In this document: positions 45,119 through 57,159 of the stretch, in pieces
Layout: the number at the start of each line of letters is the position of its first letter
Numbering within the stretch: position 1 is the stretch's first letter
Origin: Tyto alba
Taxonomy: Eukaryota; Chordata; Aves; Strigiformes; Tytonidae
Direction: 5' to 3'
Length of the DNA: 64,000 bases
Assembly: GCF_018691265.1 (NCBI RefSeq)
Contig: NW_024881277.1
Coordinates: 5,079,126-5,143,125 of the forward strand
Made by a program: the position numbers and the translations under genes
The notes under the pieces: generated by a model
What the model saw: only the letters and a program-made list of their open reading frames with translations
Database searches by the model: none
Told to the model about the DNA's origin: nothing

Positions 45119-46170
45119 TACTTGGGCATCTGGCCAGGCCCAACGAGTGGTGGTAAATGGCGTTCAATCCAGCTGGTGGCCAGTCACAAGTGCTGTTCCC
45201 CAGGGATCAGTATTGGGGCCAGTTCTCATTAATATCTTTATCAGTGATCTGGATGAGGGGATTAAGTCCACCATCAGTAAGTTTGCATGCAACACCAAGT
45301 TGTGCAGGAGTGTTGATGTGCTGGAGGCTAGGAAGGCTCTACAGAAGGGTCTGGACAGGCTGGAGTGATGGGCAAAGGCTGATTGTATGAGGTTCAAGAA
45401 GGCTCAGTGTCGGGGCCAGCACTTCGGGCATAACAACCCGATGGAAATCTACAGGCTGGGGGAAGAGTGGTTGGAAAGCTGACCAGCAGAAAAGAACCTG
45501 GGTGTGTTGGTCAACAGCTGGTTGCAAATGAGCCAAGAGAGTGCCCAGGTGGTGAAGAAAGCCAATAGCACCCTGCCTTGTATCAGAAATGTTGTGGCCA
45601 GCAGGATTAGGGCAGTGATCATCCCTCTGTACTGGGCACTGTGAGGTGGCACCTTGAATACTGGGATCAGTTTTGGGCCCCTCATTACAAGAAAGACATT
45701 GAGGTGCTGCAGTGTGACTGAAGAAGCGTAATGAAGCAGGTGAAGGGTCTAGAGCACAAGTCTTATCAGGAGAAACTGTGAGAACTGGGGCGTTTAGAGT
45801 AGAGAAATGGAAGCTCAGGAGCACCCTTATCGGTCTGTACAACTACCTGAAAGGAGGTTGCAGTGAGGTCTGGGCCAGTTTCTTTTCCCATGTAACAAGT
45901 GAAAGGACAGGAGGAAATGGCCTCAAGTTGCACCAGGGGAGGTTTAGATTGAATATGAGGAAACATTTCTTTACTAGAAGGGTTATAAAACATTGGAAAA
46001 GGCTGCCCATGAAAGAAGTTGTGTCACCATTGTTGCAGGTGTTTAAAAGACATGTAGATATGGCACATAGGGCCAGTGTTTAGTGGCGGGCTTGGCAGTG
46101 TTAGTTTAATGGCTGGATTTGATGACCTTAAGAATATGTTCCAACCTAAATGATTCTATGATTCTGTGAC
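45119..46170 (+). mobile_element. CR1 LINE, 3' half of ORF2 with intact 3' end
   Basis: The translation shows reverse-transcriptase motifs [20 protein letters not shown] and a decayed FADD box (FACNTKL). It is followed by NLGVLVN and the typical CR1 tail, ending in attctatgattctgtga (about 46150-46167), the 8-bp-type 3' repeat of CR1. Internal stops (45366, 45480 and others) and altered catalytic aspartates make it dead. 5' truncation is usual for LINEs. The 3' half still lies open at 45778-46083. Confidence 0.8.
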
Positions 46171-46269
46171 TGACCGGGAAGATGGGGAGTGAGGCATGGC
46201 CTGTTTAATGTGTCTCACATATATGGAGCTCCTCTACAGCACAGGCAACATTTTAAGTTGGTGCTTGTC

Positions 46270-46355
46270 ATAAAATCACAGAATCACAGAATGGTTTGGA
46301 TTAGAAGGGACCTTTACAGATCATCTAGTTCCAACCTCCCTGCCTTGACGATTAA
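46270..46355 (-). mobile_element. CR1 3' end fragment, antisense
   Basis: The sequence tcacagaatcacagaatggt followed by tagaagggacctttac is the complement of a CR1 3' terminus. It lies about 100 bp from the 3' end of the sense copy, tail to tail. Confidence 0.75.
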
Positions 46356-46359
46356 CTTC

Positions 46360-49300
46360 TATTAGTTCTTTTTCCTTTTTTTTTCTGATTCTTCATTGTT
46401 TTTAAGACTTGTCAAAGAAAAACAGCAAGTACACCAAAAGAGATATTGAGTGAATTGCCAGTGAAAACCAGGTGAGCTACCCCCATGCCTGTGGCTTCCT
46501 GGCAAGGAGTCTGTCCTGAGAAGGGGATCCAGCCTCTGCCACTCTCTGGAGAGGGAAATCAGCAGTGCCCATGCCTCCTGGGGATACAAAAGGAGACTTT
46601 TACAAGAGCAGCGTTCATGTGAACTGCTTTGGAAGGGCTACTTGAGGATTGTTTACATTGCAGATACAGATTGAATTGATATTGCCCAGCATGTCTACAA
46701 AGCAAGCAGAATGCTACATGGCACTAATTTACACTTAATTAATTCACTTTGTTTTGTTTCTTTCTTTCTTTCAGGTACTGCTACTCTTAGGGAAATCATA
46801 CTAACATCTGAAGGATTCTTGACAGAAGCCTCACTGTGTTTACATCTCAAGGAATGGAATGCCAGAGGCCAAGGGAAGGAAAGGTTGGACACTCATCAGG
46901 GTTTTAGCAAACCAAAACGTGCTCCCCTCTCCCCAGCACCATACCTTCCTTATCGAGAGAGGTGAGAAACTCTGCAAACTAGATCTGGACTCACAGTTGT
47001 GTAACTTATGCCTAGTTGAAAAAGGTGCTTTCATGCAAGATCATGTTTTGAGATTTCATTTGAGCCCAAACCATTTAAATTCACACTACCTCCATCTTCA
47101 TTCAGATGCTGCGTGATGTGTGAAAGAGCTGTCCTGTATCTCCAGGCAGGATGGGCAAAAATTTGATGCCTGAACTGGAAATTGTCCCCTTGCCAGCAAT
47201 GTGAATGCAGCATGCTGGAGCCAAGAGGCCGAAGAAAACTAATTTCCGTAGGAACTGCTAATGAAACATCCCGTAGGCCATGGGACTTCCTTTCTGCTGA
47301 TAAAGAATTTGTAAATCCAGATGATACAGCTTCAACTATTTTTTTATTTTTCTTTGAAACTTGTTTCTCAGCACTGAGGTATTTAGACTGTATTGTTACT
47401 TTAAAAGTCTGGTTTTGAAAAACTAGCCCAGTGTGTGGAGATTTTTAGTGTCTAATTCAAGGAGGTGATGGGGGTTATACTCTGGGTAACTCTTATAGGG
47501 TTCTGTCATGAGTTTTGCTGAATCCTGATGATTTCCTTGCCTAAGTCTACTTTCTAGAGAAGCCTCACCTGGAGTTCAAAGTACTCAGGGTTGTCAGGAA
47601 AGGCAGGCCTTGCCACAACAGATTCCAGCCTTTCCAGCAGTTCAGAAGTTGCAGCCTGATTTGAGAACTAGTTTAGCAATGCTTCCTCCCTGCAGTGCCT
47701 GTGGAGAGCTGAGCTGTGCCTGGGTCACTGAAGGAATTGTTGGTGCTGTAAGCTTCAGGTCACAGTGCAGAACAGGGGGCATTTTTTGCTGCTGGCATGT
47801 CAATCTCAAGATGTGGGGAGAAAAAGGCAAGGGCAGAGCAGGGCATTAGATCTGAGTCAGGGTTTGCAGAGAGATCATGGAAGGGAAGATGTGGTGGGGT
47901 AGAGGCAGCGAGTGAGGCCCCAGGTCTTTGTTCCCAGGCACCGTCAGCACAGAGGCCAACCCTTCATGCTGAGCATTGCAGGTGGGTGCTGGATGTCCCG
48001 AGTCAGGCAACTGCTGATTTTGCTGTGGGTGTTTGGGCGGTGAAAGTGTGTGAGTGAGAGCTGAGTCTCATCCCTGTCTTGTGCTGCACATGTCCCCAGC
48101 CCAGCTCCCTCCTTCCCCAGCTCCCCTGAGACCCAGTAACTTCCAGCAGAGATGCTGGGGAGGGGCTGGTGGTGCTGAGTTCCAGCTGGGCTGGGATCTG
48201 TTGGAGCCCTCCCTGGCACTTACCCACTTCAGTTGGCATGGGGGAAAAGTCAGTGCAGGGTCTCTGGGGCCATATCACCTGAGCCCTTCTCCTCCCACAG
48301 GGCTCTCTTCTTTCCCAGTTTCTCCATCTTGTCTCCTTCCCTCACCGTTCCACAAGCTCAGACCCTCAGCTTTCTGACATGGACTCTCTCTCATCCAGTG
48401 GGGAGAGCTAGAGGCTTTACTCATCCTAGTCAGCTCTGCTAAAGCTGTTTCTTCTCCTCTCTTTCAGAAACCAAACATTCCCTGCTGGGAGGTGGGTTTG
48501 ACAACGCTGAGAGCACCATGTATTTCAAGGAGCACAGCTGGTGAGGCTGCTTCTCAGGCAGGCACTTTCCCTGGCTGTGCCCTCAGGCATGTCCCGGGCA
48601 TCGCCCATGCCCCTGAGCCTGCTACTCTCCCACCTCAGCCCCAGGCACCCCCGGGACACCCCTCCCAGTGCCCAGCAGTGCTGAGCAGGGAGCCCTGCGA
48701 GCACAGCTGGCTGTGCCAGGTCCTGCTGCTGGGCTGGATGTACAGGGGGGCAGCCCCAAAACCCTGGGGACCCTGTGCCGAGGAGGTGAGCATGGGGAGT
48801 GAGTGGTCCTCACTGGCATTTTCCTTCCTCCCTGCACAAAGTCCTTCATGAGATTTCTGGTTGATGCACAGTTATAATTTTCTTTAATTTCCTTTTTTCT
48901 CTTTGTTTCTCATCTTTTCTTTTACTGTCTCACACACAGTGTGGGCTCAAGCATCCTCTGTCATGATCTCATTGAACAGTCCCTTTGTCTGAGCAGGTAA
49001 CTCCTGACCTGGTCTTTGTCAATGCAAGAACTTGGCCTGCTCAGGGCAGGAATGCTCTCCTCAGAAGGGCAGCATTTCTGAGAGCCGAGATCACTAGCCC
49101 AGAGCTGTGCTCAGCCTTCTCCCAGTTTGAGAAAGGACATCTGCCTTGATCTTTTCACAGAAACAATTTATTTCAAAACATGGCACTGGTTTTCCTTGGA
49201 AGAGCACAGAGAATCTCAGTTCTAAACAGCTATTCTGGTCATGTTGAGAATCCCCCGAGCACAGGAAAGCAGGATGTCAAAATGTGAGCAAATGCACATG

Positions 49301-49655
49301 ATGTTTGCATTCCAGCATGAGGAAGAGGCAGCTCCATGGGGCAAGTCAGCCCTGTGGTCAGTGGGAGTGCTCTTGGGACAAGTGGGTCTGTTGTCTTGAA
49401 GAACCCAGGTCCCTTAATTTAGTTTAGGGAGAGAGAAAAATAGACTATGAACAAGGGAAAGTAGTTGAGATTTTTTTTTTTTTTTGTTGTATCCTTTTTA
49501 ATCAGTAATTTCCATCACAGTTCTTCTACTTATCGCAAAGATGCAGGTATTTTGTCACAAGCCTCCTTCCTGGCAAGTGGGGGAAGAAAGACAATCAAAG
49601 CTGTATGGAAAAATGGGAAGAGGAGAATCAGACATCACCCACAAAGTTCCTGCTG
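46360..49655. other. Intergenic in OR cluster, nothing recognised
   Basis: There are short frames on both strands and no OR motif, LTR end or CR1 reading that I can support. 47.8-48.8 kb is GC-richer. A T15 run lies at about 49471-49485. Confidence 0.4.
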
Positions 49656-49659
49656 AGGG

Positions 49660-50520
49660 CAATGGGGAATGTTCCCTCACTCCAGACTCCACTCTTCCTC
49701 CTATCACTCATCATGACTGTGATTGGGCACATCCTCATCGCTGTTTAGGTGCTGTTAGAGCAGCATCTGCACACCCCCACGTACTTCTTCTGGGGCAATC
49801 TGCCCTCCTTGGAGACCTGCTACAGCTCCACCCTCCTGCCCTGGCTGCTGGCCAGCTTGCTGAATGGGGACGGGACCATTTCTGCTCACAGCTGTATGGC
49901 TCAGCTCCACTGCTCTGGCTGCTTTGCAACTGCCGAGTGTTACCTGCGGGCCATGATGGCCTATGATTGGTATCTGGGCACATGCCAGCCCCTGTTCTAT
50001 GCAGGCTTCATGACCTGGAAGGTCTGCCTTCAGCTGGTGGTTGCACCTTGGCTATGTTGGTGTGTGCAACAGTCCCAGTCTTCTTATCCCAGCTGAAGTT
50101 CTGTGGCCACAGCACAACTGGCCACTTGTTCTGTGACCTCTCTGCTGGAGATTGCCTGCAGTGGCACCAGCGTGGTCACACTCACATCCTTCATCCTCTC
50201 TTTCCTGAGCGTTGTCTTCCCCTTCCTGTTTGCTTTTGCGTCCCATGTGTGCATCATAGCTGCCATCCTGAGGATCCCATCCAGCATGGGCAGCAGAAGG
50301 CCTTCTCCTCCCGCTCCTCTCCCCTCATTGTCATCTCTCTTTTCTCCTGCACCCTCCTTACTGTCTACCTGCTGCCCAGAACAGCCCCGCTGAGGCAGCT
50401 CAACAAAGTGCTCTCCCTCTTCTGCCACTGTCCTCATGCCCCTGGTCAATCCCCTCGTCTACAGCCTGTGGAACAGGGAGGTCAGGTAGGACCTGAGGAA
50501 AGCTCTCAGGAAAGACAAGG
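49660..50520 (+). pseudogene. Class II olfactory receptor pseudogene, several frameshifts
   Basis: OR segments lie in order on three frames. TM1 end (MTVIGHILIAV) is broken by TAG at 49746-49748. Then LLEQHLHTPTYFFWGNL, LETCYSSTLLPWLLASLL and ECYLRAMMAYDWYLGTCQP follow, where the DRY arginine is tryptophan. After a stop near 50095 the loop-2/TM5 part (SQLKFCG, LFCDLS; ACSGTSVVTLTSF) continues in other frames, then AAILRIPSSMG, VYLLPRTAPLRQLNKVL and a TM7-like NPLVYSLWNREV. It is full-length in outline but dead. LEQHLHTP and CLETCYSST are typical of a different gamma OR subfamily from OR14. Confidence 0.88.
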
Positions 50521-50704
50521 CCTGTACCTAGGGTGCACAGTAATGTTCCACCTGCAGGGATGAATGCTTTGTGCTTCTGTTTTATCTCAATAGGGAGGCC
50601 TTGGGCAGGCCTATGGTGTCCAATGCCGCAATCATTATTTTAGGAGGGCGTGATATTGAGCACGTCTGTGGGATGGGAAAGGTCGAGACATTTCCTTTTA
50701 GAGA

Positions 50705-51050
50705 GGTCATAGAATCAGAATCAGAATGGTTTGGGTTCGAGGGGACCTTTAGAAGTCACCTGGTCCATTCCACCTGCAATAAGCAGGGACATCTTCAGCT
50801 AGAGCTGGTTAATCAGAGCCCTGTCCAAATTGACCTGGAATCATTCCAGGCATGGGGCATCTATCATCATTCTGGACAATGTGTTCCAGGGTTTCACCAA
50901 TCTCATTGTAAAAACTTCCTTCCTTATATCTAGTCTGAATCTGTTCTCTTTTAGTTCAATATACCCACACACAGGGCTGTTCAGAGACACGAGTCCTTCC
51001 CTTGCACACGCAGAGGCAGTGCACTGCAGGAGCCATAGTGTCTCTCTGAA
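50705..51050 (-). mobile_element. CR1 3' end fragment, antisense
   Basis: It begins with tcatagaatcagaatcagaatggtttggg-type sequence, the complement of a CR1 3' terminus, and continues with ttccagggtttcaccaatct and agtctgaatctgttctcttt. Confidence 0.75.
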
Positions 51051-52190
51051 CTCCTGCTGCCACCCCCAGAGGCTGGGAGGCACCTCAGCCCTGCGGTGCT
51101 CGCCCTGCTCTGCACCCGTGGGAGATGCCCCGAGGCATGAGGAATGGACACAGGCACCATGGTTCAGGGAAGCACAACCCAGTCCTGCACTCAGGGGGTT
51201 TCCCAGGGGATGTGACTCTCTACATGAAGTGACCTCAAGACACAGTCAGTGTCACAGGCATTCATGGCACCCCCAGGAATAGCTGATGGATTTTGTGCTC
51301 ACTCAGATTTATTTCACCACACACACATGATGTGCAGGTTTATGGTTTGTAAAATGCAAAGTTGAACTTCTGACATAATCATTTGGTGTCACTCTGTAGA
51401 AGGATAAACAGCCTCTCTGTGCTGCAGTGAGAGGCCCGTGCTGTAAATGGTGGTTGTTATTGTATGGTCTGTGACAATTGCCATGGGGCAGCTTCCCCGG
51501 GGTGCCCAGCGCACATGGGCACAGGTTAGTCCCCACTTTGCTGTTCCTTCAGGTCTCTCACAGGAGCCTGGCTGTACAAGGACACTGCTGTGTGCCCCCA
51601 CCCTGCACACACAGACACACGCTTCCACTCCTCACTGGTGGTTTCTCTCCTGGGCTATTTCCTGGGCATGGTCTTGAAAGCAATTCTGGAAGAAGACCTA
51701 AGCCTTCATGCACTGCCCAGAGAAGATCCCCCTGTCCGATGGAAACACTGTCATGAAGGCCATCTCTGTCACAGAAGTGCCCAATGCTTGTCTCTACCTG
51801 CAGTTAAAGGACTGCCACACCGTGGGACGCTGACCACAGCACAAAACCACTCACATCTTAGACCAATACAAGGGCTGAGCTGGCAGGTCCAGAGAACGAC
51901 TTGGAGGAAGGATCTCAAAGCATGTCTCTACAGTGTCCTTTATTTTGTTTAACCACAATGAGAGCATGGATCCTCATTTACACAGTCTCTGGGTCACACA
52001 AAAGATTGATAGATACTTAATGAGAACAGGGAAAAACAATGACACTTTTTAGCAGAGAACATAACGTAAAGTAAAACAAAGAAAACAAAAATTCAACCCC
52101 CAAAAGACCCAACAAAAAGCTACAGACTGAGATCCTGTATGCAATCAGTTACACTTAGAGTTGTTTACAGAAGACACATATTTTATTGTT
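51050..52190. other. Intergenic, nothing recognised
   Basis: Short frames only. The 51.96-52.15 kb part is A-rich. No OR or LTR motifs. Confidence 0.4.
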
Positions 52191-52196
52191 TCTGAA

Positions 52197-52286
52197 ATTC
52201 ATCCTGTTACCAGTTTCCTCAGGGAATCCTTGATCTCCTGGTTCCTCATGCTGTAGATGAGGGGGTACACTGCTGGAGGCACCACA
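52197..52286 (-). pseudogene. 3' fragment of an OR14-like receptor (TM7 and tail)
   Basis: The minus-strand translation gives VVPPAVYPLIYSMRNQEIKD then SLRKLVTG and stop. This is TM7 and the C-terminus of an OR14-like gene, with NPLIY altered to YPLIY. Directly beyond about 52300 the sequence turns into antisense CR1, so only the last 30 codons survive. Confidence 0.85.
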
Positions 52287-52319
52287 CACTTCATGTGCTT
52301 CATGCCTTCTAAACCCACC

Positions 52320-52690
52320 TTTGCAGACATCCTCCGGGCACTCTCCCATTCCTTCCTGCTCCTCAGAATGGGAAGACCCGGAGAATGTTACAGGTGTGGC
52401 CACACCAGTGCTGAGTCGAGGGGGATGATAACTCCCCGTGTCTCGATGATCATGCTACAATGCAGCTCCATATGCAGGAGCTGGCTCTATTCATGGTGAG
52501 CCTTTACCAGCGGCACATATGGCATCACTCACAGTGCCCAGGGCCTTCTCCTCAGACTCACTCCTCTGCCAGTCCAGTCCCACTTTGCCCCTTCTCCTTG
52601 TACAACTTGAGGTTCCTGCTGGCCAAAGCCCCAAGTATCTCAAGGTCCCTGTGCACTGAAGCTCCAGCACATCAGCATTTAAGGCATGTG
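52320..52690 (-). mobile_element. CR1 LINE fragment, antisense
   Basis: Antisense CR1 ORF2 end: caggtgtggccacaccagtg, ctgagtcgagggggatgataa. It abuts the truncated OR14 3' fragment. Confidence 0.6.
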
Positions 52691-53359
52691 TGCAAATGGT
52701 TCCTCTGAGAAGACAACAACTTGAGTGGATGTATGGCAGTATGGGTAAGAAAAAGAAATGCTCATTTAATGGAAGTGATGACGAAGGTGGAAAGCACCAC
52801 TGTAACGATGAGTTAGCTCATCCTGAGTCACAATGAACTTCACAGGAATACAACAAGCAGTGAGGTTGACCTAAATCTATGTGCCTCAGAAGGTCAGTAC
52901 CACACCTTATTTGGCAACGACAACGTCAAGTTTGGGGATAAAAGTGACAAAAAGCATCATTTGCTGCTTTCCAAAACTTGCATCAAGCTCCTGCCAGCAG
53001 GCAGCGGAGGAACGGATGCAGAAGCCACCCCGACAAGAATGTTGTGCACGCTGAAAAGTCTTTTTGGTTGAAGGCAGATCGTGACGAGGGCTGAGCAGTT
53101 TGTCACAACAGGCAGAGCACAGCCTGACATTTCCGATCCTGGTTCATGTGACTGCAAAGAACAACAGGAAGGAAACTGGTGCTTGCAAAAGGCCTGGGTC
53201 ATGAGCATGACCCATGGTCTTTGGTCACAGAGGCCAAATGATCCAACCAGCTGGTGTGCATGTCAGATGCAGAGTGCAGTGGGGCCCAGAAGAACTTGCC
53301 TATTTGACAAAAAGGGTTGCAAGGAGCCAGGCTTACCAAGAAAGGCAATCTGCAAAGTC

Positions 53360-53535
53360 CTGATTTCAGCTGGGACAGAGTTAATTTTCTTCCTAGCAGC
53401 TGGTGCAGTGCTGTGCTTTGGGTTTAGGGTGAGAACAATGTTGAGAACACAGGGATGTTTTAGTTGTTGCTGAGCAGGGCTTATCCTAAGTCGAGGATTG
53501 TTCAGTTTCCCATGCTGCCAGTGAGGGGGGGCACA
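53360..53535 (+). repeat. ERVL-like LTR, left third, plus orientation
   Basis: The sequence tcagctgggacagagttaat followed by tttcttcctagcagctgg, and later ttgttgctgagcagggct, matches the start of the avian LTR family. The rest of the LTR is absent. The flanking 52.7-53.36 kb shows no gene. Confidence 0.65.
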
Positions 53536-55350
53536 AGAATCTGTGACCACAACGCTGAGTTGTACAGCTGGGAGTGGCAGTTGGTTCTTACAGTAATAAC
53601 CGCCATGCAATACAAGACCTGAAGCAGGTGAGTTTGGGGTCTGGATGGTGCCATTTGTTGTCCTGAGACAAATGTGAAGACTGGTTATGTCCTATTAAAG
53701 AGGAGCCCAAGCACCCCCCAGGTCGTTCTGGATATCCAGAGAAGTGGGGGGTGGGAGCAATGGACAGGCCTGATGTGTGTCTTCAAATCTTAGAGGTGTT
53801 TCTTTCCCAAGGTGGAGATGGTGTGGGTACAAGGAGAGTGGCCTGATCCTCCCATGCCAGGCAGAGCATCCAGCCCAGGGGTGCAGGCGTCTGGAGGAGG
53901 CTCAGACCAGAGGGGTCTATAGGAGATCCTCCTGCCAGCACTGAATTTGGGAGATGCTTTGGCAGGGCTTCCTAAGGGATGATACAAAGGAGACAATTCC
54001 TGGTGGCGAAAGGCCAGTGCAACCCTTCCTGCCCACCTTCCCTCTCCCCTACAGCCACTGTTATGGAGGCTATTGGTCACCTGTGAGTAGCTCTCACCCA
54101 GGCAAGAAGAGCTGCCTGGAGGAGCAGGAAGCCACGTGGAGCAGAAGTTGCCAAAGGCCAGAAGGGCGATGAAGCTGCTCTTGGGTTGGCAGCAGGTGGA
54201 GCAGGACCCAGCAACGGCTGGTGGCTAAAAGAAGCATGTCCCCAGAGAAGACTGGTGGCATCCAGAACCTGGGCTGGTTGCCCAGCAGATCTTGTAGCCC
54301 AACCTCTCAGTGAGATGAAGGAGCTGATGCAGGGGGAAGCAACGCGCTTCCCCAAATCCTGCCTCAGCACTGAAAAGGGGACAGTCAAACCCTGTCACTT
54401 CTCTGTTCCTCCAGGAATGGGTGCAGCAAGATGAGAGGCTTGATGTGGCCTGTCGTGTCATTCTGGAGCAAATATTTGAGACAGTGCGCCAGGAACTTGT
54501 AACCATGGGCACATGAGCTTTTCCACTGAGGGTCAGTGTCACATGGCTGCAGTGACCAGGAGATGGTGGGGTTTAAACTCCCAAGAGAGGTGTGCAGGAC
54601 AAACCCCAGAATCAGAGCCTTGCAGTACAAGGGAGAAATTTTTGTCTTGCTCAGGAAGTTCCTGGGCTGGATTTCTTGGGAAACTGCTCTGTAGAACAAA
54701 GGAGCCTTGGACAACTGTTTCATCTTCAAGGCCAAACCTGTCAAAACGCAAAACCTATGCGGAATTTTATGGATGAAGTTGAGCAACCATGGCAGGAGGC
54801 CAGCACACTTTCTTGTGCACCCTTTCCACTGCAGTTGCCTGTGCCGGAGCCTGCCCACTTGCTTTTGTTGCAGCCACATTTTCACTGGAATTCCATGGAA
54901 ATCCCAGCGCTCCTACTCTCAAGCTGGCATCCACCCCAAGCCCATACAGCCTGGCCAACCACCGAGGCACCAGCCACCCCGTGCCCCTGTGTGCAGCCCA
55001 GGGCATGGCTCACACCCCCCCTTTCCTTGTTTGTTCCTGTGCTCCTAGCACTTCTGTGCTGTCCCCAGATGCCACCCGCTTGCCACCAGCCTGCCTGTGG
55101 GACGGGGTGGAGATGTACAGAGGGCTGAAGGGGTTCAAGATCCCCTTGGGGGAGCACAGAGAACTTGTCTGTGTGTTCAGGGATGGAGCTAGAAAAGGCA
55201 GAGCTCAGCTGGATCTTAAACCAGCAAGGGATGCAGAAGGTAGCAAAAGAGGCTTCAGTAATGGTGTTGGCAGCCACACCAAGGCTAAAAAAAAAAAAAA
55301 AAAGTGGGCCCAAAACTTAAAACTCAGTGAGGGTGTGGGCCTAGTGACCA
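53535..55350. other. Intergenic, mostly unrecognised
   Basis: Frames up to 194 codons occur but without domains. An A17 run lies at about 55287-55303. Parts from 54.9 kb onward may be CR1 5' sequence, which I cannot confirm. Confidence 0.35.
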
Positions 55351-55359
55351 AGAACCTGT

Positions 55360-55860
55360 GGAGAGACTTTTAGCAAGCTGGTTGGCCATACATGACTCTG
55401 TGGGTCCTCTATGGGGTGAGTTTCAGCCAAGGGTGCTGAGGGTGCTGGCCAAAGTAATTGTGTGGCTGCTCTGTCACCCTGGAAAGGCCATGGCAGTCAG
55501 GGAGGTTCCTGATGTCTGGGAAAAGGCAAACATGCCACCCATCTTCATGAAGAGCAAAAAGGAAGATGAGGGAGCTACAGGCTGCTCAGCCTCACGTCTG
55601 TCCCTGGGAAGGTGATGGAGCAAATCCTCCTGGAAGCCCTTTCCAAGCACCTGAAGGATAAGAAGGGGGTTTGGAACTGCCAGTAAAAATTGAACAAGGG
55701 CAAATTGTGCCTGACCAACCTGAATACCATTTACAATGAGATGATGGGCCCTTTGGATGAGGGGAGAGGTGGATGTAGTAGCCCTCAGTGAAAAGGGCTG
55801 CCTGGGGCTGATAAGAGAGAGAAATAACCAGCACCAGAAAGACCTAAGCAAAAACTGAGG
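55360..55860 (+). mobile_element. CR1 LINE fragment, start of reverse transcriptase
   Basis: Sense CR1 text: gtctgggaaaaggcaaacat, gagctacaggctgctcagcc, tccctgggaaggtgatggag, aggataagaagggggtttgg. Indels disrupt the frame. Confidence 0.7.
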
Positions 55861-57150
55861 AAAAAACCTAGAGAGGGTTGGCAGCCTCCCCAGTGTCCCC
55901 ACTGCTTGAGCTGGTCCGAAGGGCATGAGGAAACAGAGGCCAGGCACTCTCTGTCTGTCCTGCATTCATGCTGCAAGTGACCCTCAGCCCTGGCTGCTTT
56001 TGTCCCGCCTCTGCCTCCCCACCAGCCCTGCTGCCCAGGACAGCAGGAGACCCCCAGCCCTGGGGATCCTCGGGCAGCTTCCACATTTCTCCAGTCTCCT
56101 TTCCCCGTGCCTGTTGCATTTTCATGCATGTTACAGTCCTTATCATGTGTGATCAGTGCCAGTAAGTGCCTCGTGGAGTCGATATCATCAGGACTGGGTC
56201 ATGGTCAGACAATCTGTGCTCCTTTTCACACATACCACACATGGACATTTTTCTCTGACCTAATCTCCAGCACTTCCACAAACATAAATAATTGCCATTT
56301 CTTAGGACAGGAAACACCCTGTTTTCAGATAAATAGTTTAAAACCCAAAGTGAAACACACTCATTCACAGAGAGGTCCAAAATATCTGGGTGTGACATTT
56401 AACAAGTGGGTCAATCGGAGGAGCCTCCCAGGGTGACCTTGCCGACTGAGGGTGGGGGTTTCTGCCTCTGGGGGTCTGAGACTCCTTATGGGATGCCAGA
56501 GAGAGCACTGGGGATTGTGCCAGGCTTGCTGTGGCATGCCTAGGAAAGAAGCAAAGGCAGGGAAAGGGAAGGACCAAGGTGGTTTGGGAAGAAAAAAACA
56601 TTGGAAAACAGGGGGAAAAGGGGATTAAAGGAGCTGGTCACATGTGGCTGGTCAGCATAATTGTTTATGCACACCATGCAACTGAAAGTCTGTCCTGTCT
56701 TCTTATGAAATTCCATCCTCCACAACTTTCTGGGGTGAGATGTCTGCTCTTGGTACGGATAGAGGTCCAAGGGCCCATCCTTGGAGTGGGAAGCACGAGT
56801 CAAAGGGGCTCAGGCACCTTCAGGGCCAGCAACTGGAGAGATCAGGCTGTGTGCATGTGTCATGTTGGTGGGTATGTCAGTGGGTGGAACCACTAGTGTA
56901 CATCAAACCAGATTAACCAGCAAGTAAGAGAGTCCTGGGAGCCAAGTATTTAGAGACCCTACATCAGGACTAGACCCTGGAGAGCCCAGAGGATCTGTGA
57001 GTTGGTTGTTTGAGGGAGAAAGTGGCCTAAAGCAGCACCTGGAGAAAATGTGGGGTCTTGCAGTCAGGTATTGATAAGGGCACAGGTCTGGATCTGGAGG
57101 GGAGTTGTCCTTGGTGTGAGAGAGCATCAGGAATGCATGGAGCTCTGCCT
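55860..57150. other. Intergenic, nothing recognised
   Basis: Short frames only. No repeat ends or receptor motifs were seen. Confidence 0.35.
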
Positions 57151-57159
57151 GGGGACTAA

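Noticed and set aside
45147..45368. Active CR1 reverse transcriptase
   Set aside because: The catalytic FADD box is changed and stops follow at 45366 and later. It is a dead fragment.
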